DNA of 64,000 nt from Pacificitalea manganoxidans (GCF_002504165.1 NZ_CP021404.1:1240001-1304000), one strand, 5' to 3'. Counted from the first letter of the stretch, positions 8,848 to 19,103 are shown. Notes: a model not told the origin generated them from the letters alone. Program-made: numbers and translations.

Positions 8848-8861
8848 AATGTATATACTTA
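8848..8861 (+). promoter_or_regulatory. Probable HutC-type operator upstream of hutD
   Basis: AATGTATATACTTA lies 56 bases before the hutD start and matches 11 of 14 bases of the palindrome between hutF and hutI. HutC sites in proteobacteria centre on TGTATA-type dyads, so both are likely bound by the same histidine/urocanate-responsive repressor. No hutC gene is seen in the hut locus itself. Confidence 0.5.
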
Positions 8862-8916
8862 GGCTGTCTCTCAACGGTGTGCTGTGCCGGACTTTGTGGC
8901 GCGTGGTGGAGGCGAT

Positions 8917-9504
8917 ATGCAGATTTTGCAGCTTGCCGAGTTGATCGAAACGCCTTGGCGCAATGGCGGCGGTGTGACGCGCGGGATCGCAACAGGGGTC
9001 GTGTCCGATCGCGTGGCGTGGACGATCAGCCGGGCTGATGTGGCGCGGGATGGGGCGTTCTCGGATTTCTCGGGGATGGAGCGTGTGCTGACCGTCGTCT
9101 CTGGCGGGGCGATGCGGCTGGAGGGGCCGGATGTAGCGTTCGACGCCGTGCCGTGGGCGCCGGTCCGGTTTGACGGAGGGCTGCCCATCGTGGCGCGCCT
9201 TCGGGACGGCCCTCTGACGGATCTCAACTTGATGTTCGACCCGACCCTGTGCAGCGGCGATGTCGTCACGCGGCGCGGGCCGGGCGGGCAGGGTGCGTCC
9301 TGCCCGCAGCGGGGTCTTCTGGCCTATCATGTGCTGTCGGGCGCGCCGCAGGTCGGGGCGCGGGCCTTGGGTGTCGGCGATACCCTGTTCATGGAGCCTG
9401 CCGATCAGGCACCTGTGCTTGGCCACGGTGATGCAGTTCTTGAAATCCGGCTGAGCTATCGCGGTCAGAGCGACGCCATCAAGCTGCGCATCGCGGCGCG
9501 GTAG
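8917..9504 (+). CDS. hutD: HutD family protein
   Basis: A 195-residue cupin-like HutD protein, opening MQILQLAELIETPWRNGGG with the family hallmark PWRNGGGVTR and later DFSGMERVLTVVSGG. HutD is conserved in hut loci and is thought to tune histidine catabolism, perhaps by binding an intermediate; it has no established enzymatic role. The ATG at 8917 is preferred over an upstream in-frame GTG at 8884 because GGAGG sits 4 bases before it and the family motif then has its normal distance from the N-terminus. Its last 40 bases run antisense through the 3' end of hutF. Confidence 0.85.
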   Translation: MQILQLAELIETPWRNGGGVTRGIATGVVSDRVAWTISRADVARDGAFSDFSGMERVLTVVSGGAMRLEGPDVAFDAVPWAPVRFDGGLPIVARLRDGPLTDLNLMFDPTLCSGDVVTRRGPGGQGASCPQRGLLAYHVLSGAPQVGARALGVGDTLFMEPADQAPVLGHGDAVLEIRLSYRGQSDAIKLRIAAR

Positions 9505-10823
9505 GTTGCGACGATCTCATTACGTTTGATGTGCGTGCCCGATTGCACCGCGTGGCGGCCTGCGGACCAGACATCGGTGACGACATCGTCCTTGGCCGCG
9601 AAGACCAGCCCGTCGAGGATCTGATCGCGCCGCAAGGCACAGAGCGCGGGCGCGTTACTGTCGATCGCCACCAGATCGGCCCATGCGCCAACAGCGAGGT
9701 GGCCTGCGTCGCGCCCCAGGGCCTGCGCGCCGCCCTTGGCCGCCCCGGAATAGAGTGTGTCGCCCACCGATCCTTCGCCAACCACCATGACATTGCGGGC
9801 GATGTCCCGCAGGCGCTGGGAATATTCCAATGTCCTCAGCTCCTCGGTCAGGGATATGAGCACGTTGGAATCCGATCCGACACCAAACACCCCGCCCGCC
9901 GTCAGATAGCCGGGACCGTTGAACGGGCCGTCGCCAAGGTTCGCCTCCGTCACCGGACACAGCCCCGCCACCGCGCCAGAGCGGGCCATGTCTGCGGTCT
10001 CGCGTTCGGTCATATGGGTGGCATGGATCAGGCACCATTCCGGCGTCACATCGGCGTTGGAAAGCAGCCATTCAACCGGGCGCGCGCCCAGCCAGCGCTC
10101 GATATCGTCCACCTCTTTCGGCTGTTCGGCGATGTGGATGTGCACGGGGCCCGATTTCCGAGCGGCGAGCAGGCTGTGCAGATCGTGGGGGGACGTGGCC
10201 CGCAGGGAATGCGGGGCGATGCCCACGCGGCAATCGGCGGGCAGATCGGTCACCGCAGCTTCCGCCTGTGCCGCCAGTTCTGCGAAACGGTCCACCGAGT
10301 TGCCGAACCGGGCCTGTCCGGCCTGAAGCGGCTGCTGCCCCGCGCCCCCATAGGTGTAGAGCACCGGCAGATGCGTCAGTCCGATGCCCGTGGCTGCCGC
10401 TGCCGCCATGATCCGCACCGACAATTCGCCCAGATCGTCATAGGGCGCACCGCCCGGCTGGTGATGCAGGTAGTGAAATTCCCCGACGCTGGCGAAACCG
10501 GCCTCTTGCATTTCCATGAACACCAGCGCCGCGATGGCTTCGACCTGCTCCGGGGTGAGCGCGCCGGTGAAGCGATACATCAGATCGCGCCATGTCCAGA
10601 AACTGTCCCTCCCGGCCATGCGATATTCGGTCATCCCCGCCATTGCCCGCTGAAAGCTGTGGCTGTGCAGGTTGGCCAGCGCGGGCAGCAGCGTATCGAC
10701 ACAGGTATCGCCCGGCTGCGCCGTCTGATCTGTCTTGATGGCGGTGATGCGGCCCTCCGCCAGCGAGAGACGGACATTCATTGCCCAGCCGGTGGGCAGT
10801 TTGGCATGCGCGGCAAAAATCAT
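9465..10823 (-). CDS. hutF: Formimidoylglutamate deiminase
   Basis: A 452-residue amidohydrolase-superfamily enzyme that hydrolyses N-formimino-L-glutamate to N-formyl-L-glutamate and ammonia. Metal-ligand motifs are NLHSHSFQRAMAG (HxH), HIHIAEQ (His), LIHATH and GVGSDSNV (Asp). Together with hutG it gives the five-step histidine route through formylglutamate rather than direct cleavage by a formiminoglutamase. It is divergent from hutI, with a HutC-like palindrome between them, and converges with hutD with a 40-base overlap. Confidence 0.92.
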   Translation of the reverse strand: MIFAAHAKLPTGWAMNVRLSLAEGRITAIKTDQTAQPGDTCVDTLLPALANLHSHSFQRAMAGMTEYRMAGRDSFWTWRDLMYRFTGALTPEQVEAIAALVFMEMQEAGFASVGEFHYLHHQPGGAPYDDLGELSVRIMAAAAATGIGLTHLPVLYTYGGAGQQPLQAGQARFGNSVDRFAELAAQAEAAVTDLPADCRVGIAPHSLRATSPHDLHSLLAARKSGPVHIHIAEQPKEVDDIERWLGARPVEWLLSNADVTPEWCLIHATHMTERETADMARSGAVAGLCPVTEANLGDGPFNGPGYLTAGGVFGVGSDSNVLISLTEELRTLEYSQRLRDIARNVMVVGEGSVGDTLYSGAAKGGAQALGRDAGHLAVGAWADLVAIDSNAPALCALRRDQILDGLVFAAKDDVVTDVWSAGRHAVQSGTHIKRNEIVATYRAAMRSLMASL

Positions 10824-10841
10824 CGGGCGACCTTTCGCTTT

Positions 10842-10855
10842 TATGTATAGACATA
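10842..10855 (+). promoter_or_regulatory. Probable HutC operator between hutF and hutI
   Basis: TATGTATAGACATA forms an inverted repeat (TATGT and ACATA around ATAG) in the 86-base divergent gap. It resembles known HutC binding sites with a TGTATAGACA core and is placed to control both hutF and the hutIHGU operon. Confidence 0.6.
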
Positions 10856-10909
10856 ATGCATATTCGGGCGTAATAGGAAAGGGAATTATCGGACCATCTG
10901 GGGGCGACC

Positions 10910-12121
10910 ATGACCGGAGAAAACGCGCTTTTCGTGGATCTGACCGCCGTGACCTTGCAGGACACGGACGTGGCCTACGGCGCGATCCCTGATGCGGCTA
11001 TCGCGGTCAGGGGCGGGGTGGTCGACTGGGTCGGGCCGGCCTCTGATCTGCCTGCATCGTCGCGCGACCTGCCGCGCCATAGCCTTGGCGGGCGCTGTGT
11101 CACGCCCGGCCTGATCGACTGTCACACCCATATCGTGCACGGCGGCAATCGCGCGGTCGAGTTCGAGATGCGGCTGAACGGTGCCAGCTACGAAGAGGTT
11201 GCCCGCGCGGGCGGTGGTATCGTCTCGACCGTGTCCGCGACCCGCGACGCGACCCAGGCCGATCTGCTCACAGACGCGCTGCGGAGGGTCGATGCGCTGA
11301 TGGCCGAAGGCGTCACGGTGATCGAGATCAAATCCGGCTACGGGCTGGATATCGAAACCGAACTGCGCATGTTGCGCGTGGCCCGTGCAATTGGCGAGCG
11401 TCGCGCCATTCGGGTGATAACGACATTCCTCGGGGCGCATGCGACCCCCGCTGACTATGCCGGGCGCGACGATGCCTATATCGACGAGGCCTGCATCCCC
11501 GCGCTGCGGGCTGCCCATCGCGATGGGCTGGTCGATGCGGTCGATGGCTTCTGCGAGGGCATCGCGTTCCAGCCTGCGCAGATCGCCCGCGTGTTCGATG
11601 TGGCCCGCGATCTCGGCCTGCCGGTCAAGCTGCATGCAGAGCAATTGTCCAATCTCGGCGGCGCGGCGCTGGCGGCCAGCTATGGCGCGCTCTCCGCCGA
11701 TCATATCGAATATCTGGACGAAGACGGCGTGCGGGCGATGGCCGCGGCAGGCACCACGGCCGTTCTTTTGCCGGGCGCATTCTATACCTTGCGCGAAACG
11801 CAGGCCCCGCCAGTCGCTGCGCTGCGCCAGCATGGTGTGCCGATGGCGCTGGCCACGGATATCAATCCGGGCTCCTCCCCGCTCAACTCGCTGCTGCTGA
11901 CGCTGAACATGGGCTGCACCCTGTTCCGTTTGACACCGGAGGAGGCCCTGCGCGGTGTGACGCAAAACGCAGCCCGCGCACTTGGCCTGACCGATTGCGG
12001 CACCATCGCGTCAGGGATGCGCGCCGATCTTGCGGTCTGGGACATCGAACACCCGGCCGAGCTTGCCTATCGCATCGGGTTCAACCCGCTTCACTCTCGC
12101 ATCATCGGAGGTGCCTTGTGA
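10910..12121 (+). CDS. hutI: Imidazolonepropionase
   Basis: A 403-residue amidohydrolase that opens 4-imidazolone-5-propanoate to N-formimino-L-glutamate, step three of histidine breakdown. Motifs seen: [17 protein letters not shown] (HxH metal site), [21 protein letters not shown] (His), SADHIEY (His) and [10 protein letters not shown] (Asp ligand). Length and motif spacing match HutI. It is first in the operon hutI-hutH-hutG-hutU, whose genes all overlap by 4 bases. Confidence 0.95.
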   Translation: MTGENALFVDLTAVTLQDTDVAYGAIPDAAIAVRGGVVDWVGPASDLPASSRDLPRHSLGGRCVTPGLIDCHTHIVHGGNRAVEFEMRLNGASYEEVARAGGGIVSTVSATRDATQADLLTDALRRVDALMAEGVTVIEIKSGYGLDIETELRMLRVARAIGERRAIRVITTFLGAHATPADYAGRDDAYIDEACIPALRAAHRDGLVDAVDGFCEGIAFQPAQIARVFDVARDLGLPVKLHAEQLSNLGGAALAASYGALSADHIEYLDEDGVRAMAAAGTTAVLLPGAFYTLRETQAPPVAALRQHGVPMALATDINPGSSPLNSLLLTLNMGCTLFRLTPEEALRGVTQNAARALGLTDCGTIASGMRADLAVWDIEHPAELAYRIGFNPLHSRIIGGAL

Positions 12122-13656
12122 CCACCCTGACACTGACCCCCGGCACCGTCACGCTGGATGATCTGGCCCGGATTTACTGGGAGGAGGCCGCGGTGCGCCT
12201 CGATCCTGCCTGCCACCCGGCGATCGAGCTGGCCCATGCGCGCATCGCGCAGGCTGTGGCGGGAACCGAGGCGGTCTATGGCGTCAACACCGGCTTTGGC
12301 AAACTGGCCTCGGTCAAGATCGAGTCCAAGGACACCGCCACGCTACAGCGCAACCTGATCCTGTCGCATTGCTGCGGCGTGGGGGCCGCGATCCCGCGCC
12401 GTCACGCGCGCCTGCTCATGGCGCTCAAGCTGCTTAGCCTTGGGCGCGGCGCGTCGGGGGTGCGGCTTCAGGTCGTCGCGTTGATCGAGGATATGCTCGC
12501 ACAGGGTGTGACCCCGGTTATTCCGTCCCAAGGTTCGGTCGGGGCGTCGGGTGATCTGGCGCCCTTGGCCCATATGGCTGCGGTCATGATGGGGCAGGGG
12601 GAGGCGGAATTCGACGGCACGGTCATGCCGGGCGGCGCGGCGCTGAAGGCTGCGGGCCTCACCCCGATCGAGTTGGGCCCAAAAGAAGGGCTGGCGCTGA
12701 TCAACGGCACGCAGTTTTCCACGGCGTTTGCGCTGGCGGGCCTGTTCGGCGCATGGCGCGCCGCGCATTCGGCGCTGGTCACGTCGGCCCTGTCCACGGA
12801 TGCGATCATGGGCTCGACCGCGCCGTTGCAGCCGGAAATCCACGCTCTGCGCGGCCATCGCGGACAGATCGAGGCAGGCGAGACGATGCGCGCGCTGCTG
12901 GCCGGTTCGGACATCCGCGACAGCCATATCGTCGATGATGCGCGGGTGCAGGACCCCTATTGCATCCGCTGTCAGCCGCAGGTGACCGGCGCGGCTGTGG
13001 ATGTGCTGCGCATGGCGGCGCGTACGCTGGAGATCGAAGCAAACGCGGCGACCGACAATCCGCTGGTTCTGATCGACGCCGATGTGATCGTCTCGGGCGG
13101 CAATTTCCATGCCGAGCCGGTGGGCTTTGCCGCCGATATGATCGCGCTGGCGATTGCCGAGATCGGCGCCATCGCCCAGCGTCGCGTGGCGCTGATCGTC
13201 GATCCGGTGCTGAGCTTCAACCTGCCGCCGTTCCTCACCCCCAATCCCGGCCTGAACAGCGGCTACATGATCGCCGAGGTGACAACGGCGGCTTTGATGA
13301 GCGAGAACAAGCATCTGGCCAACCCGTGCGTAACCGATAGCACGCCGACCTCCGCCAATCAGGAAGATCACGTCAGCATGGCCGCCCACGGCGCGCGCCG
13401 TCTGGGGCAGATGACCGACAACCTCAACCGCATTCTTGGGGTGGAGCTGCTCTGCGCGGCGCAGGGCATCGACTTCCGCGCGCCTTTGACCACCAGCCGC
13501 ACCCTGCAGGCCGTGGTGGCGCGGGTGCGCGAGGAGGTGGCGACACTGGGCGAGGATCGCTACCTCGCCCCTGATCTGGAACGCGCGGCGGCGATGATCG
13601 CAAATGGCGATATCGTATCGGCTGCGGCCATCGACATGCCGGAGATAGCTCAATGA
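12118..13656 (+). CDS. hutH: Histidine ammonia-lyase
   Basis: A 512-residue lyase converting L-histidine to urocanate and ammonia. The Ala-Ser-Gly triad that cyclises to the MIO cofactor is at about residues 143-145 ([14 protein letters not shown]), Tyr in YGVNTGFG near residue 54, and the C-terminal FRAPLTTS segment is present. The GTG start overlapping the hutI stop by GTGA gives the standard HutH N-terminus and a length equal to characterised enzymes; in-frame codons upstream lie inside hutI and are not used. Confidence 0.95.
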   Translation: MTTLTLTPGTVTLDDLARIYWEEAAVRLDPACHPAIELAHARIAQAVAGTEAVYGVNTGFGKLASVKIESKDTATLQRNLILSHCCGVGAAIPRRHARLLMALKLLSLGRGASGVRLQVVALIEDMLAQGVTPVIPSQGSVGASGDLAPLAHMAAVMMGQGEAEFDGTVMPGGAALKAAGLTPIELGPKEGLALINGTQFSTAFALAGLFGAWRAAHSALVTSALSTDAIMGSTAPLQPEIHALRGHRGQIEAGETMRALLAGSDIRDSHIVDDARVQDPYCIRCQPQVTGAAVDVLRMAARTLEIEANAATDNPLVLIDADVIVSGGNFHAEPVGFAADMIALAIAEIGAIAQRRVALIVDPVLSFNLPPFLTPNPGLNSGYMIAEVTTAALMSENKHLANPCVTDSTPTSANQEDHVSMAAHGARRLGQMTDNLNRILGVELLCAAQGIDFRAPLTTSRTLQAVVARVREEVATLGEDRYLAPDLERAAAMIANGDIVSAAAIDMPEIAQ

Positions 13657-14453
13657 CCCCCGTAGAAATTCAACGCGGCGACAGCCCCATCGTTCTGGGC
13701 CTGCCCCATACCGGCACCTATCTGCCCGATGATGTGCGCGCCGATCTCAACGACCGTGGCCGTGGGCTTGATGACACCGATTGGCACATCCATACGCTCT
13801 ATGACGGGCTGCTGGCGGGCGTGACCACCGTGCGCGCGACGTTCCATCGCTATGTCATCGACGCCAATCGCGATCCCTCCGGCGCGTCGCTCTATCCCGG
13901 ACAGAACACCACGGGTCTGGTGCCGCTGACCGATTTCGACGGGCAGGATATCTGGACCACCCCGCCGAGCGAGGCCACGATCGAGGCACGGCGCCAAGCC
14001 TATCACGCGCCCTATCACGCCGCGCTGGAGGCCGAACTGACCCGCGTGCGCGATCTGCATGGCGTCGCGATCCTTTACGATTGCCATTCGATCCGCTCGG
14101 ACATTCCGTTCCTGTTCGACGGCATCCTGCCGGACTTCAATATCGGCACCAACCAAGGCACCACCTGCGCGCCGGTGATCGAGGCCACCACGCGGGACAT
14201 CTGCGCCGCCGCCGAAGGCTGTAGCTCTGTCGTCAATGGCCGCTTCAAAGGTGGCTGGAGCACCCGCCATTATGGCCGCCCGGCGCAGGGGCTTCACGCG
14301 ATCCAGATGGAATTGGCGCAAAGCACGTATCTGGCCCATGAGGCCGCACCATGGCGTCTGGACGACCGCAAGGCAGAGCGCCTGCGCCCGCATCTGGGCT
14401 TCGTTCTCGCAGAACTGGCCTCTCTGGCCCCGACATTGAAAGGCACGGCATGA
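13653..14453 (+). CDS. hutG: N-formylglutamate deformylase
   Basis: A 266-residue N-formylglutamate amidohydrolase that yields L-glutamate and formate. It shows [11 protein letters not shown] near the N-terminus, [25 protein letters not shown] and [10 protein letters not shown], the family's conserved His/Asp/Arg set. It overlaps hutH by ATGA and hutU by ATGA. Its presence with hutF establishes the formate-releasing branch of histidine catabolism. Confidence 0.93.
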   Translation: MTPVEIQRGDSPIVLGLPHTGTYLPDDVRADLNDRGRGLDDTDWHIHTLYDGLLAGVTTVRATFHRYVIDANRDPSGASLYPGQNTTGLVPLTDFDGQDIWTTPPSEATIEARRQAYHAPYHAALEAELTRVRDLHGVAILYDCHSIRSDIPFLFDGILPDFNIGTNQGTTCAPVIEATTRDICAAAEGCSSVVNGRFKGGWSTRHYGRPAQGLHAIQMELAQSTYLAHEAAPWRLDDRKAERLRPHLGFVLAELASLAPTLKGTA

Positions 14454-16117
14454 GCGATCCGCGCAAGAACACCCGCGATATCTATCCCGCCACCGGCACC
14501 GAGCTTACGGCGAAAAGCTGGCTGACCGAGGCGCCGTTGCGGATGCTGATGAACAACCTGCATCCCGATGTGGCCGAGAACCCCCATGAACTGGTGGTCT
14601 ATGGCGGCATCGGTCGCGCCGCGCGGACGTGGAAGGACTACGACATGATCGTTGCCGCGCTGCGCGATCTAGAGGACGACCAGACGCTGATGGTGCAATC
14701 GGGCAAGCCGGTCGGCGTGTTCCAGACCCATAAGGACGCGCCGCGGGTTCTGATCGCCAATTCCAACCTCGTGCCGCATTGGGCCACTTGGGATCATTTC
14801 AACGAGCTCGATAAGAAGGGTCTGGCGATGTATGGCCAGATGACCGCCGGGTCGTGGATCTATATCGGCAGCCAAGGCATCGTTCAGGGCACCTATGAAA
14901 CCTTTGTCGAAGCCGGGCGTCAGCACTATGGCGGCGATCTGAAGGGCAAATGGATCCTGACCGGCGGGCTGGGCGGCATGGGCGGGGCGCAGCCTTTGGC
15001 CGCGGTGATGGCGGGGGCGTGCTGTCTCGCCGTGGAGTGCAACCCCGACAGCATCGATTTCCGCCTGCGCACCCGTTACGTCGACGAGAAAGCCGAAACG
15101 CTGGACGAAGCGCTTGAGATGATCGCGCGCTGGACCGCCGCCGGTGAGGCGAAATCCGTCGGTCTTCTGGGCAACGCGGCGGATATTTTCCCTGAACTGG
15201 TCAAGCGCGGCGTCCGTCCCGATATCGTCACCGACCAGACCTCGGCGCATGATCCGGTCAACGGCTACCTGCCGCAGGGCTGGACGATGGCGGAGTGGAA
15301 GGCCAAGCGCGACACCGCGCCGAAGGAGGTCGCCAAAGCCGCGCGCGCCAGCATGAAGGTGCAGGTCAAGGCGATGTGCGATTTCCATGCGGCGGGCATC
15401 CCCACCGTCGATTACGGCAACAACATCCGTCAGATGGCGCTGGAGGAAGGGCTGGACAACGCCTTTGATTTCCCCGGCTTCGTGCCCGCCTATATCCGTC
15501 CGTTGTTCTGCCGTGGCATCGGCCCGTTCCGCTGGGCGGCGCTGTCGGGCGACCCCGAAGACATCTACAAGACCGACGCCAAGGTGAAGGAGATCCTGTC
15601 CGAGGACGCCCATCTGCACAACTGGCTCGACATGGCCCGCGAACGCATCTCGTTTCAGGGTCTGCCCGCGCGGATCTGCTGGGTTGGTCTTGGGGTGCGG
15701 CACAAGTTGGGCCTCGCCTTCAACGAGATGGTGCGCAACGGCGAATTGAGCGCGCCTATCGTGATCGGTCGCGATCACCTCGATTCCGGCTCCGTCGCGT
15801 CGCCCAACCGCGAAACCGAAGCGATGAAGGACGGCTCCGACGCCGTGTCCGACTGGCCGCTGCTCAATGCGCTTTTGAACACCGCGTCGGGGGCGACGTG
15901 GGTGTCGCTGCACCACGGCGGCGGGGTCGGCATGGGCTTCTCCCAGCATTCCGGGATGGTGATCTGTTGTGACGGGTCCGAGGACGCGGACCGCCGCATC
16001 GCGCGGGTTCTGTGGAACGATCCGGCCACGGGCGTGATGCGCCACGCGGATGCAGGCTATGACGCGGCGCTTGACTGTGCGCGCGAAAATGGCCTGAACC
16101 TGCCCGGCATCCTGTAG
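14450..16117 (+). CDS. hutU: Urocanate hydratase
   Basis: A 555-residue NAD+-dependent urocanase converting urocanate to imidazolonepropionate. Hallmarks include [50 protein letters not shown] (NAD-binding), DQTSAHDP and the C-terminal [18 protein letters not shown]. The ATG at 14450 gives the family length; it is the last gene of hutIHGU and is followed by a GC-rich hairpin. Confidence 0.96.
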   Translation: MSDPRKNTRDIYPATGTELTAKSWLTEAPLRMLMNNLHPDVAENPHELVVYGGIGRAARTWKDYDMIVAALRDLEDDQTLMVQSGKPVGVFQTHKDAPRVLIANSNLVPHWATWDHFNELDKKGLAMYGQMTAGSWIYIGSQGIVQGTYETFVEAGRQHYGGDLKGKWILTGGLGGMGGAQPLAAVMAGACCLAVECNPDSIDFRLRTRYVDEKAETLDEALEMIARWTAAGEAKSVGLLGNAADIFPELVKRGVRPDIVTDQTSAHDPVNGYLPQGWTMAEWKAKRDTAPKEVAKAARASMKVQVKAMCDFHAAGIPTVDYGNNIRQMALEEGLDNAFDFPGFVPAYIRPLFCRGIGPFRWAALSGDPEDIYKTDAKVKEILSEDAHLHNWLDMARERISFQGLPARICWVGLGVRHKLGLAFNEMVRNGELSAPIVIGRDHLDSGSVASPNRETEAMKDGSDAVSDWPLLNALLNTASGATWVSLHHGGGVGMGFSQHSGMVICCDGSEDADRRIARVLWNDPATGVMRHADAGYDAALDCARENGLNLPGIL

Positions 16118-16124
16118 TCCCGCC

Positions 16125-16154
16125 GCCCGCCCTGATCAGACGGTCAGGGCGGGC
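16125..16154 (+). terminator. Hairpin terminator after hutU
   Basis: An 11-bp perfect stem (GCCCGCCCTGA with TCAGGGCGGGC) with an 8-base loop, 7 bases after the hutU stop. There is no clear T-run, so it may terminate weakly or protect the transcript 3' end. Confidence 0.65.
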
Positions 16155-16328
16155 AGGCTCCGTTTGGGGTGCCGTGTCCTTGCCGTGCAGTAACTCCTTC
16201 GGGAACTGGCCCGGACGGCCCCTATCAGCTTCGCCTGCCCGCGCCCGTCATCTGGCCTCGGCCGGGTGGGGCATGGTCAGTCCCGTATGCTTCGGCTTAG
16301 AAAGGCGGAGCATTACGGTGGAGGTTCC

Positions 16329-16928
16329 ATGCATTACGGCGACACGCGCCCCGACATTCTGAAATATGATCCGTTCAAGGCGATCATCGCGCCGCGCCCC
16401 ATTGGCTGGATCGGCACCCGCAACGCGGACGGCATTCCCAATCTGGGACCCTATTCATTCTTTAACGCGATCGGCAACGCGCCGCATATGATCTGCTTTA
16501 CCTCCGAAGGGTTGAAACATTCGGTGGTCAACGCGCGCGATCAGGGGGAATTCACCTTCTCGCTGGCGACCGAGGATCTGGCGCAGGCAATGAACGTCTC
16601 GTCCGGGGCGTGGCCCGACGGGGCGGACGAATTCGCGCAGGCTGGCCTGCCCATCGGGGAAAGCGTCGCGACCAAGGCCCCGTTTGTAGCCGATAGCCCC
16701 GCGGCACTGGAATGCGTGACGGTGTCGTTCCAGCAGATCGTTGACCGCGACGGTGCGCCCGTGGACCGCTACATGGTGATCGGGCAGGTGGTGCAGACCC
16801 ATATCAACGAGGCCTACATCCGCGATGGCCGGTTCGATACCGCGGCGGCCCGGCCCATCGCACGGATGGGCTATCGCGATTACGCGACGGTGACCGAGGC
16901 GTGGGAACTGGACCGGCCCGACAGCTGA
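16329..16928 (+). CDS. Flavin reductase-like, FMN-binding split-barrel protein
   Basis: A 199-residue protein of the flavin reductase-like family. The N-terminal IIAPRPIGWIGTRNADGIPNL pattern and GPYSFFNAIGNAPHMICF strand are the usual FMN-binding signature. Members either supply reduced flavin to a partner monooxygenase or act as stand-alone flavoproteins; no monooxygenase gene is adjacent. The ATG at 16329 is preceded by GGTGGAGG; an upstream in-frame start at 16266 lacks a ribosome site. It precedes the LysR gene by 23 bases and may belong to the same unit. Confidence 0.8.
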   Translation: MHYGDTRPDILKYDPFKAIIAPRPIGWIGTRNADGIPNLGPYSFFNAIGNAPHMICFTSEGLKHSVVNARDQGEFTFSLATEDLAQAMNVSSGAWPDGADEFAQAGLPIGESVATKAPFVADSPAALECVTVSFQQIVDRDGAPVDRYMVIGQVVQTHINEAYIRDGRFDTAAARPIARMGYRDYATVTEAWELDRPDS

Positions 16929-16951
16929 GCCGCCCCGCAGGAGCCCCGCCC

Positions 16952-17893
16952 ATGGCCGCGACCCCACCCCCCATGCATGACTGGCAGCCGGAACTTCGGA
17001 CGCTGCGCTATTTCCTCTGTGTGGCGGAGGAGAAAAACATGACCCGCGCGTCGGAGCGGCTGCGCATTGCGCAGCCTGCGCTCAGCCGACAGATCGCGCG
17101 GCTGGAACAGGATCTGGGGCTGAAGGTCTTTAACCGCACGGCGCGGGGCATGGAACTGACCGAAGCGGGGGAGATCCTTCAGCGCCGGGCCTATGCGATC
17201 ATGGCACAGATCGCACAGGCGCATCATGACGTCACCGCCCATGCCGATGCGCCGCGCGGGGTGGTCGTCGTGGGGATGCCGCCCACGCCCGGCGAATTCA
17301 TCATCCCGCCGCTGCTGTCGCGGATCAAACGCGATTACCCGGACATCGAACTGCGCTTCGTCGAAGGCTTCTCGAACGCATTGGAAGGGAAGCTGACACA
17401 AGGCGAAATCGGTCTGGCAGTCATGCATGACGCCCCGATGCGCGATGATATCGTCGCGGTCGAATTGCTGGTCGAGCATCTTTATATGATCGGTCCCAGC
17501 GGCGCGCTGGATCAGGACGAATACACACTGGCAGAGGCGGCGGTGATGCCGCTCATCATGCCGAGCCGCCCGAATTTCCTGCGTCTGCTGATAGACAAAC
17601 ATGCCGATGCCGTGGGGGCGGAGCTGAACATCGTGCAGCGCGCGGACGGGGTGTGGCACCTGAAATCGCTGGTGCGCGATGGTCATGGTTTCACCATCCT
17701 GACTTATGGCGGGGTGATGTCCGAGGTTCAGAACGGCACGCTGGAGGCCCGCCCGATCGTGCGTCCGACGATCACCTGGACGCTTTGCACGGCAACCAAG
17801 GCGGACCAGCGTACCAAAATGGCCATTCAGGTGGTCGAGGCCTGCGTGCGCGAGATCGTGGACGAACTCGTGGTGTCGGGGATCTGGAAGTAG
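16952..17893 (+). CDS. LysR-family transcriptional regulator
   Basis: A 313-residue LysR regulator. The N-terminal helix-turn-helix is clear (LRYFLCVAEEKNMTRASERL, then IAQPALSRQIARLEQDLG), followed by a periplasmic-binding-like effector domain (GVVVVGMPPTPGEFIIPPLL). The ATG at 16952 has AGGAG 8 bases upstream. It is in the same direction as the TRAP operon that begins 114 bases downstream, with a 15-bp palindrome in that gap, so it probably activates the TRAP/catabolic genes in response to their substrate, likely an aromatic or other organic acid. Confidence 0.9.
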   Translation: MAATPPPMHDWQPELRTLRYFLCVAEEKNMTRASERLRIAQPALSRQIARLEQDLGLKVFNRTARGMELTEAGEILQRRAYAIMAQIAQAHHDVTAHADAPRGVVVVGMPPTPGEFIIPPLLSRIKRDYPDIELRFVEGFSNALEGKLTQGEIGLAVMHDAPMRDDIVAVELLVEHLYMIGPSGALDQDEYTLAEAAVMPLIMPSRPNFLRLLIDKHADAVGAELNIVQRADGVWHLKSLVRDGHGFTILTYGGVMSEVQNGTLEARPIVRPTITWTLCTATKADQRTKMAIQVVEACVREIVDELVVSGIWK

Positions 17894-17903
17894 CGATACC
17901 TGT

Positions 17904-17918
17904 TAGGCATCATGCCTA
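17904..17918 (+). promoter_or_regulatory. Perfect 15-bp palindrome, candidate operator of the TRAP operon
   Basis: TAGGCATCATGCCTA is an exact inverted repeat about a central C, in the gap between the LysR gene and dctP. It is in the right place for binding by the adjacent LysR protein, although it is shorter and tighter than many LysR sites. Confidence 0.5.
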
Positions 17919-18007
17919 TGACATAACAGTATTTGAAGTATGTCTTCGGGTGCCGCAGGTTCAGCCACGGACGGGCAGGAGGAACGCCCGCAACCTTGGG
18001 AGGATAC

Positions 18008-19039
18008 ATGTTCATCAACGCAATTCTGCGGTCGTCGGCGCTCGCGCTCGTGGCCGTCACCGGCCTTGCCGCCAGTGCACAGGCCGAGACCTACAAGTGG
18101 CTGACGTTCAAACCGCAGGGCGCGGGCGACGCGCAGGCGGTGACGACGCAGTGGCTTGTCGACGAGTTCGAAAAGCGCACCGACGGAAAGCATAAGATCG
18201 AAGTGTTCTGGGGCGGCTCGGTCGCCAAGACCCGCGAAATCCCCGATGCGCTGGCCGCCGGTGTGGGTGATTTCGGCGACATCATCACCCCCTATTTTCC
18301 CGATCAGATGCCGCTCAACAATGCGGTGGGCTTCTTTATCCCGCAGCCGATGAACACGCTCGAAGTGGGCCAGTTCATGGAGGAGCTGCACGCCACATAC
18401 CCTGAATTCGAGGATGAGCTTGCCAGCCAGAACCTGCACGCCATCGGCTTCCGTCCGCTCGAAGATTACGGCCTGCTGTGCAACAAGCCGGTGCGCAGCG
18501 TCGCGGATATGAAGGGTCTGCGCATTCGCTCCTACGGGTTCGCCTATCCCAAGCTGATCGAGGCGCTCGGCGCATCGCCCGTCTCCATCGCCACCTCGGA
18601 GGCCTACGAGGGCCTGCAACGCTCGATCATCGATTGCACGCCTATCGGCCCGGCCCTCGCGCGCGGCTGGAAATACGATGAGGTCGCCAAGTATTATATC
18701 GAGATCCCGCTTGGCGCGTCCTTCGGGCACCTGCTGGCGATGAACCTCGACAGCTATAACGGCATGGATGACGACACCCGCGCCGTGATCGATCAGCTGG
18801 GCCGCGACTACCTCGTCGAATATGCCCGCGTGCTGAGCGAGGATGAAACCCGCGTGCGCGACCTGTGGCAGGGCGATCTGGGCGTCGAGGTGATCGACTT
18901 CCCGCAAGGCGAGCTTCTGGGCGTGCTGGAGGATGCCGGCGTCAAGGAAGTCCGTCAGGAATGGATCGACAAAGCTAATGCGGCTGGCGTCCCGGCTGAC
19001 GAGATCGCCAAATCGCTGGCGTTCGACGCCCCGTCCTGA
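18008..19039 (+). CDS. TRAP transporter solute-binding protein (DctP family)
   Basis: A 343-residue periplasmic protein with a Sec signal peptide (about residues 1-25, ending AQA before ETYKWL). The conserved MKGLRIRSYG and the Arg of that region (carboxylate clamp in DctP proteins) are present, as is DDDTRAVIDQLGRDYL in the C-terminal helix. It binds an organic acid for the DctQM membrane pair downstream. The start follows GGGAGGA by 3 bases, and an upstream in-frame ATG at 17933 lacks a ribosome site. Confidence 0.9.
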   Translation: MFINAILRSSALALVAVTGLAASAQAETYKWLTFKPQGAGDAQAVTTQWLVDEFEKRTDGKHKIEVFWGGSVAKTREIPDALAAGVGDFGDIITPYFPDQMPLNNAVGFFIPQPMNTLEVGQFMEELHATYPEFEDELASQNLHAIGFRPLEDYGLLCNKPVRSVADMKGLRIRSYGFAYPKLIEALGASPVSIATSEAYEGLQRSIIDCTPIGPALARGWKYDEVAKYYIEIPLGASFGHLLAMNLDSYNGMDDDTRAVIDQLGRDYLVEYARVLSEDETRVRDLWQGDLGVEVIDFPQGELLGVLEDAGVKEVRQEWIDKANAAGVPADEIAKSLAFDAPS

Positions 19040-19052
19040 GCGACGGACAATC

Positions 19053-19079
19053 GGCCCCGCGTTCTAGCGGCGCGGGGCC
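19053..19079 (+). terminator. Intercistronic hairpin after the TRAP binding-protein gene
   Basis: A 9-bp stem (GGCCCCGCG with CGCGGGGCC) with a 9-base loop and no T-run, 13 bases after dctP. This is the same arrangement as after other binding-protein genes in this window and probably favours higher dctP than dctQM expression. Confidence 0.6.
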
Positions 19080-19103
19080 TGCACATCTGCGAAAGCCCCT
19101 GAC

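Noticed and set aside
9531-10850. Plus-strand open frame of 439 codons opposite hutF
   Set aside because: It is antisense to a clear hutF with all metal motifs; composition is typical of a shadow frame.
14669-16045. Minus-strand open frame of 458 codons inside hutU
   Set aside because: It is antisense to urocanate hydratase, with low-complexity His/Arg/Gly composition and no motif.
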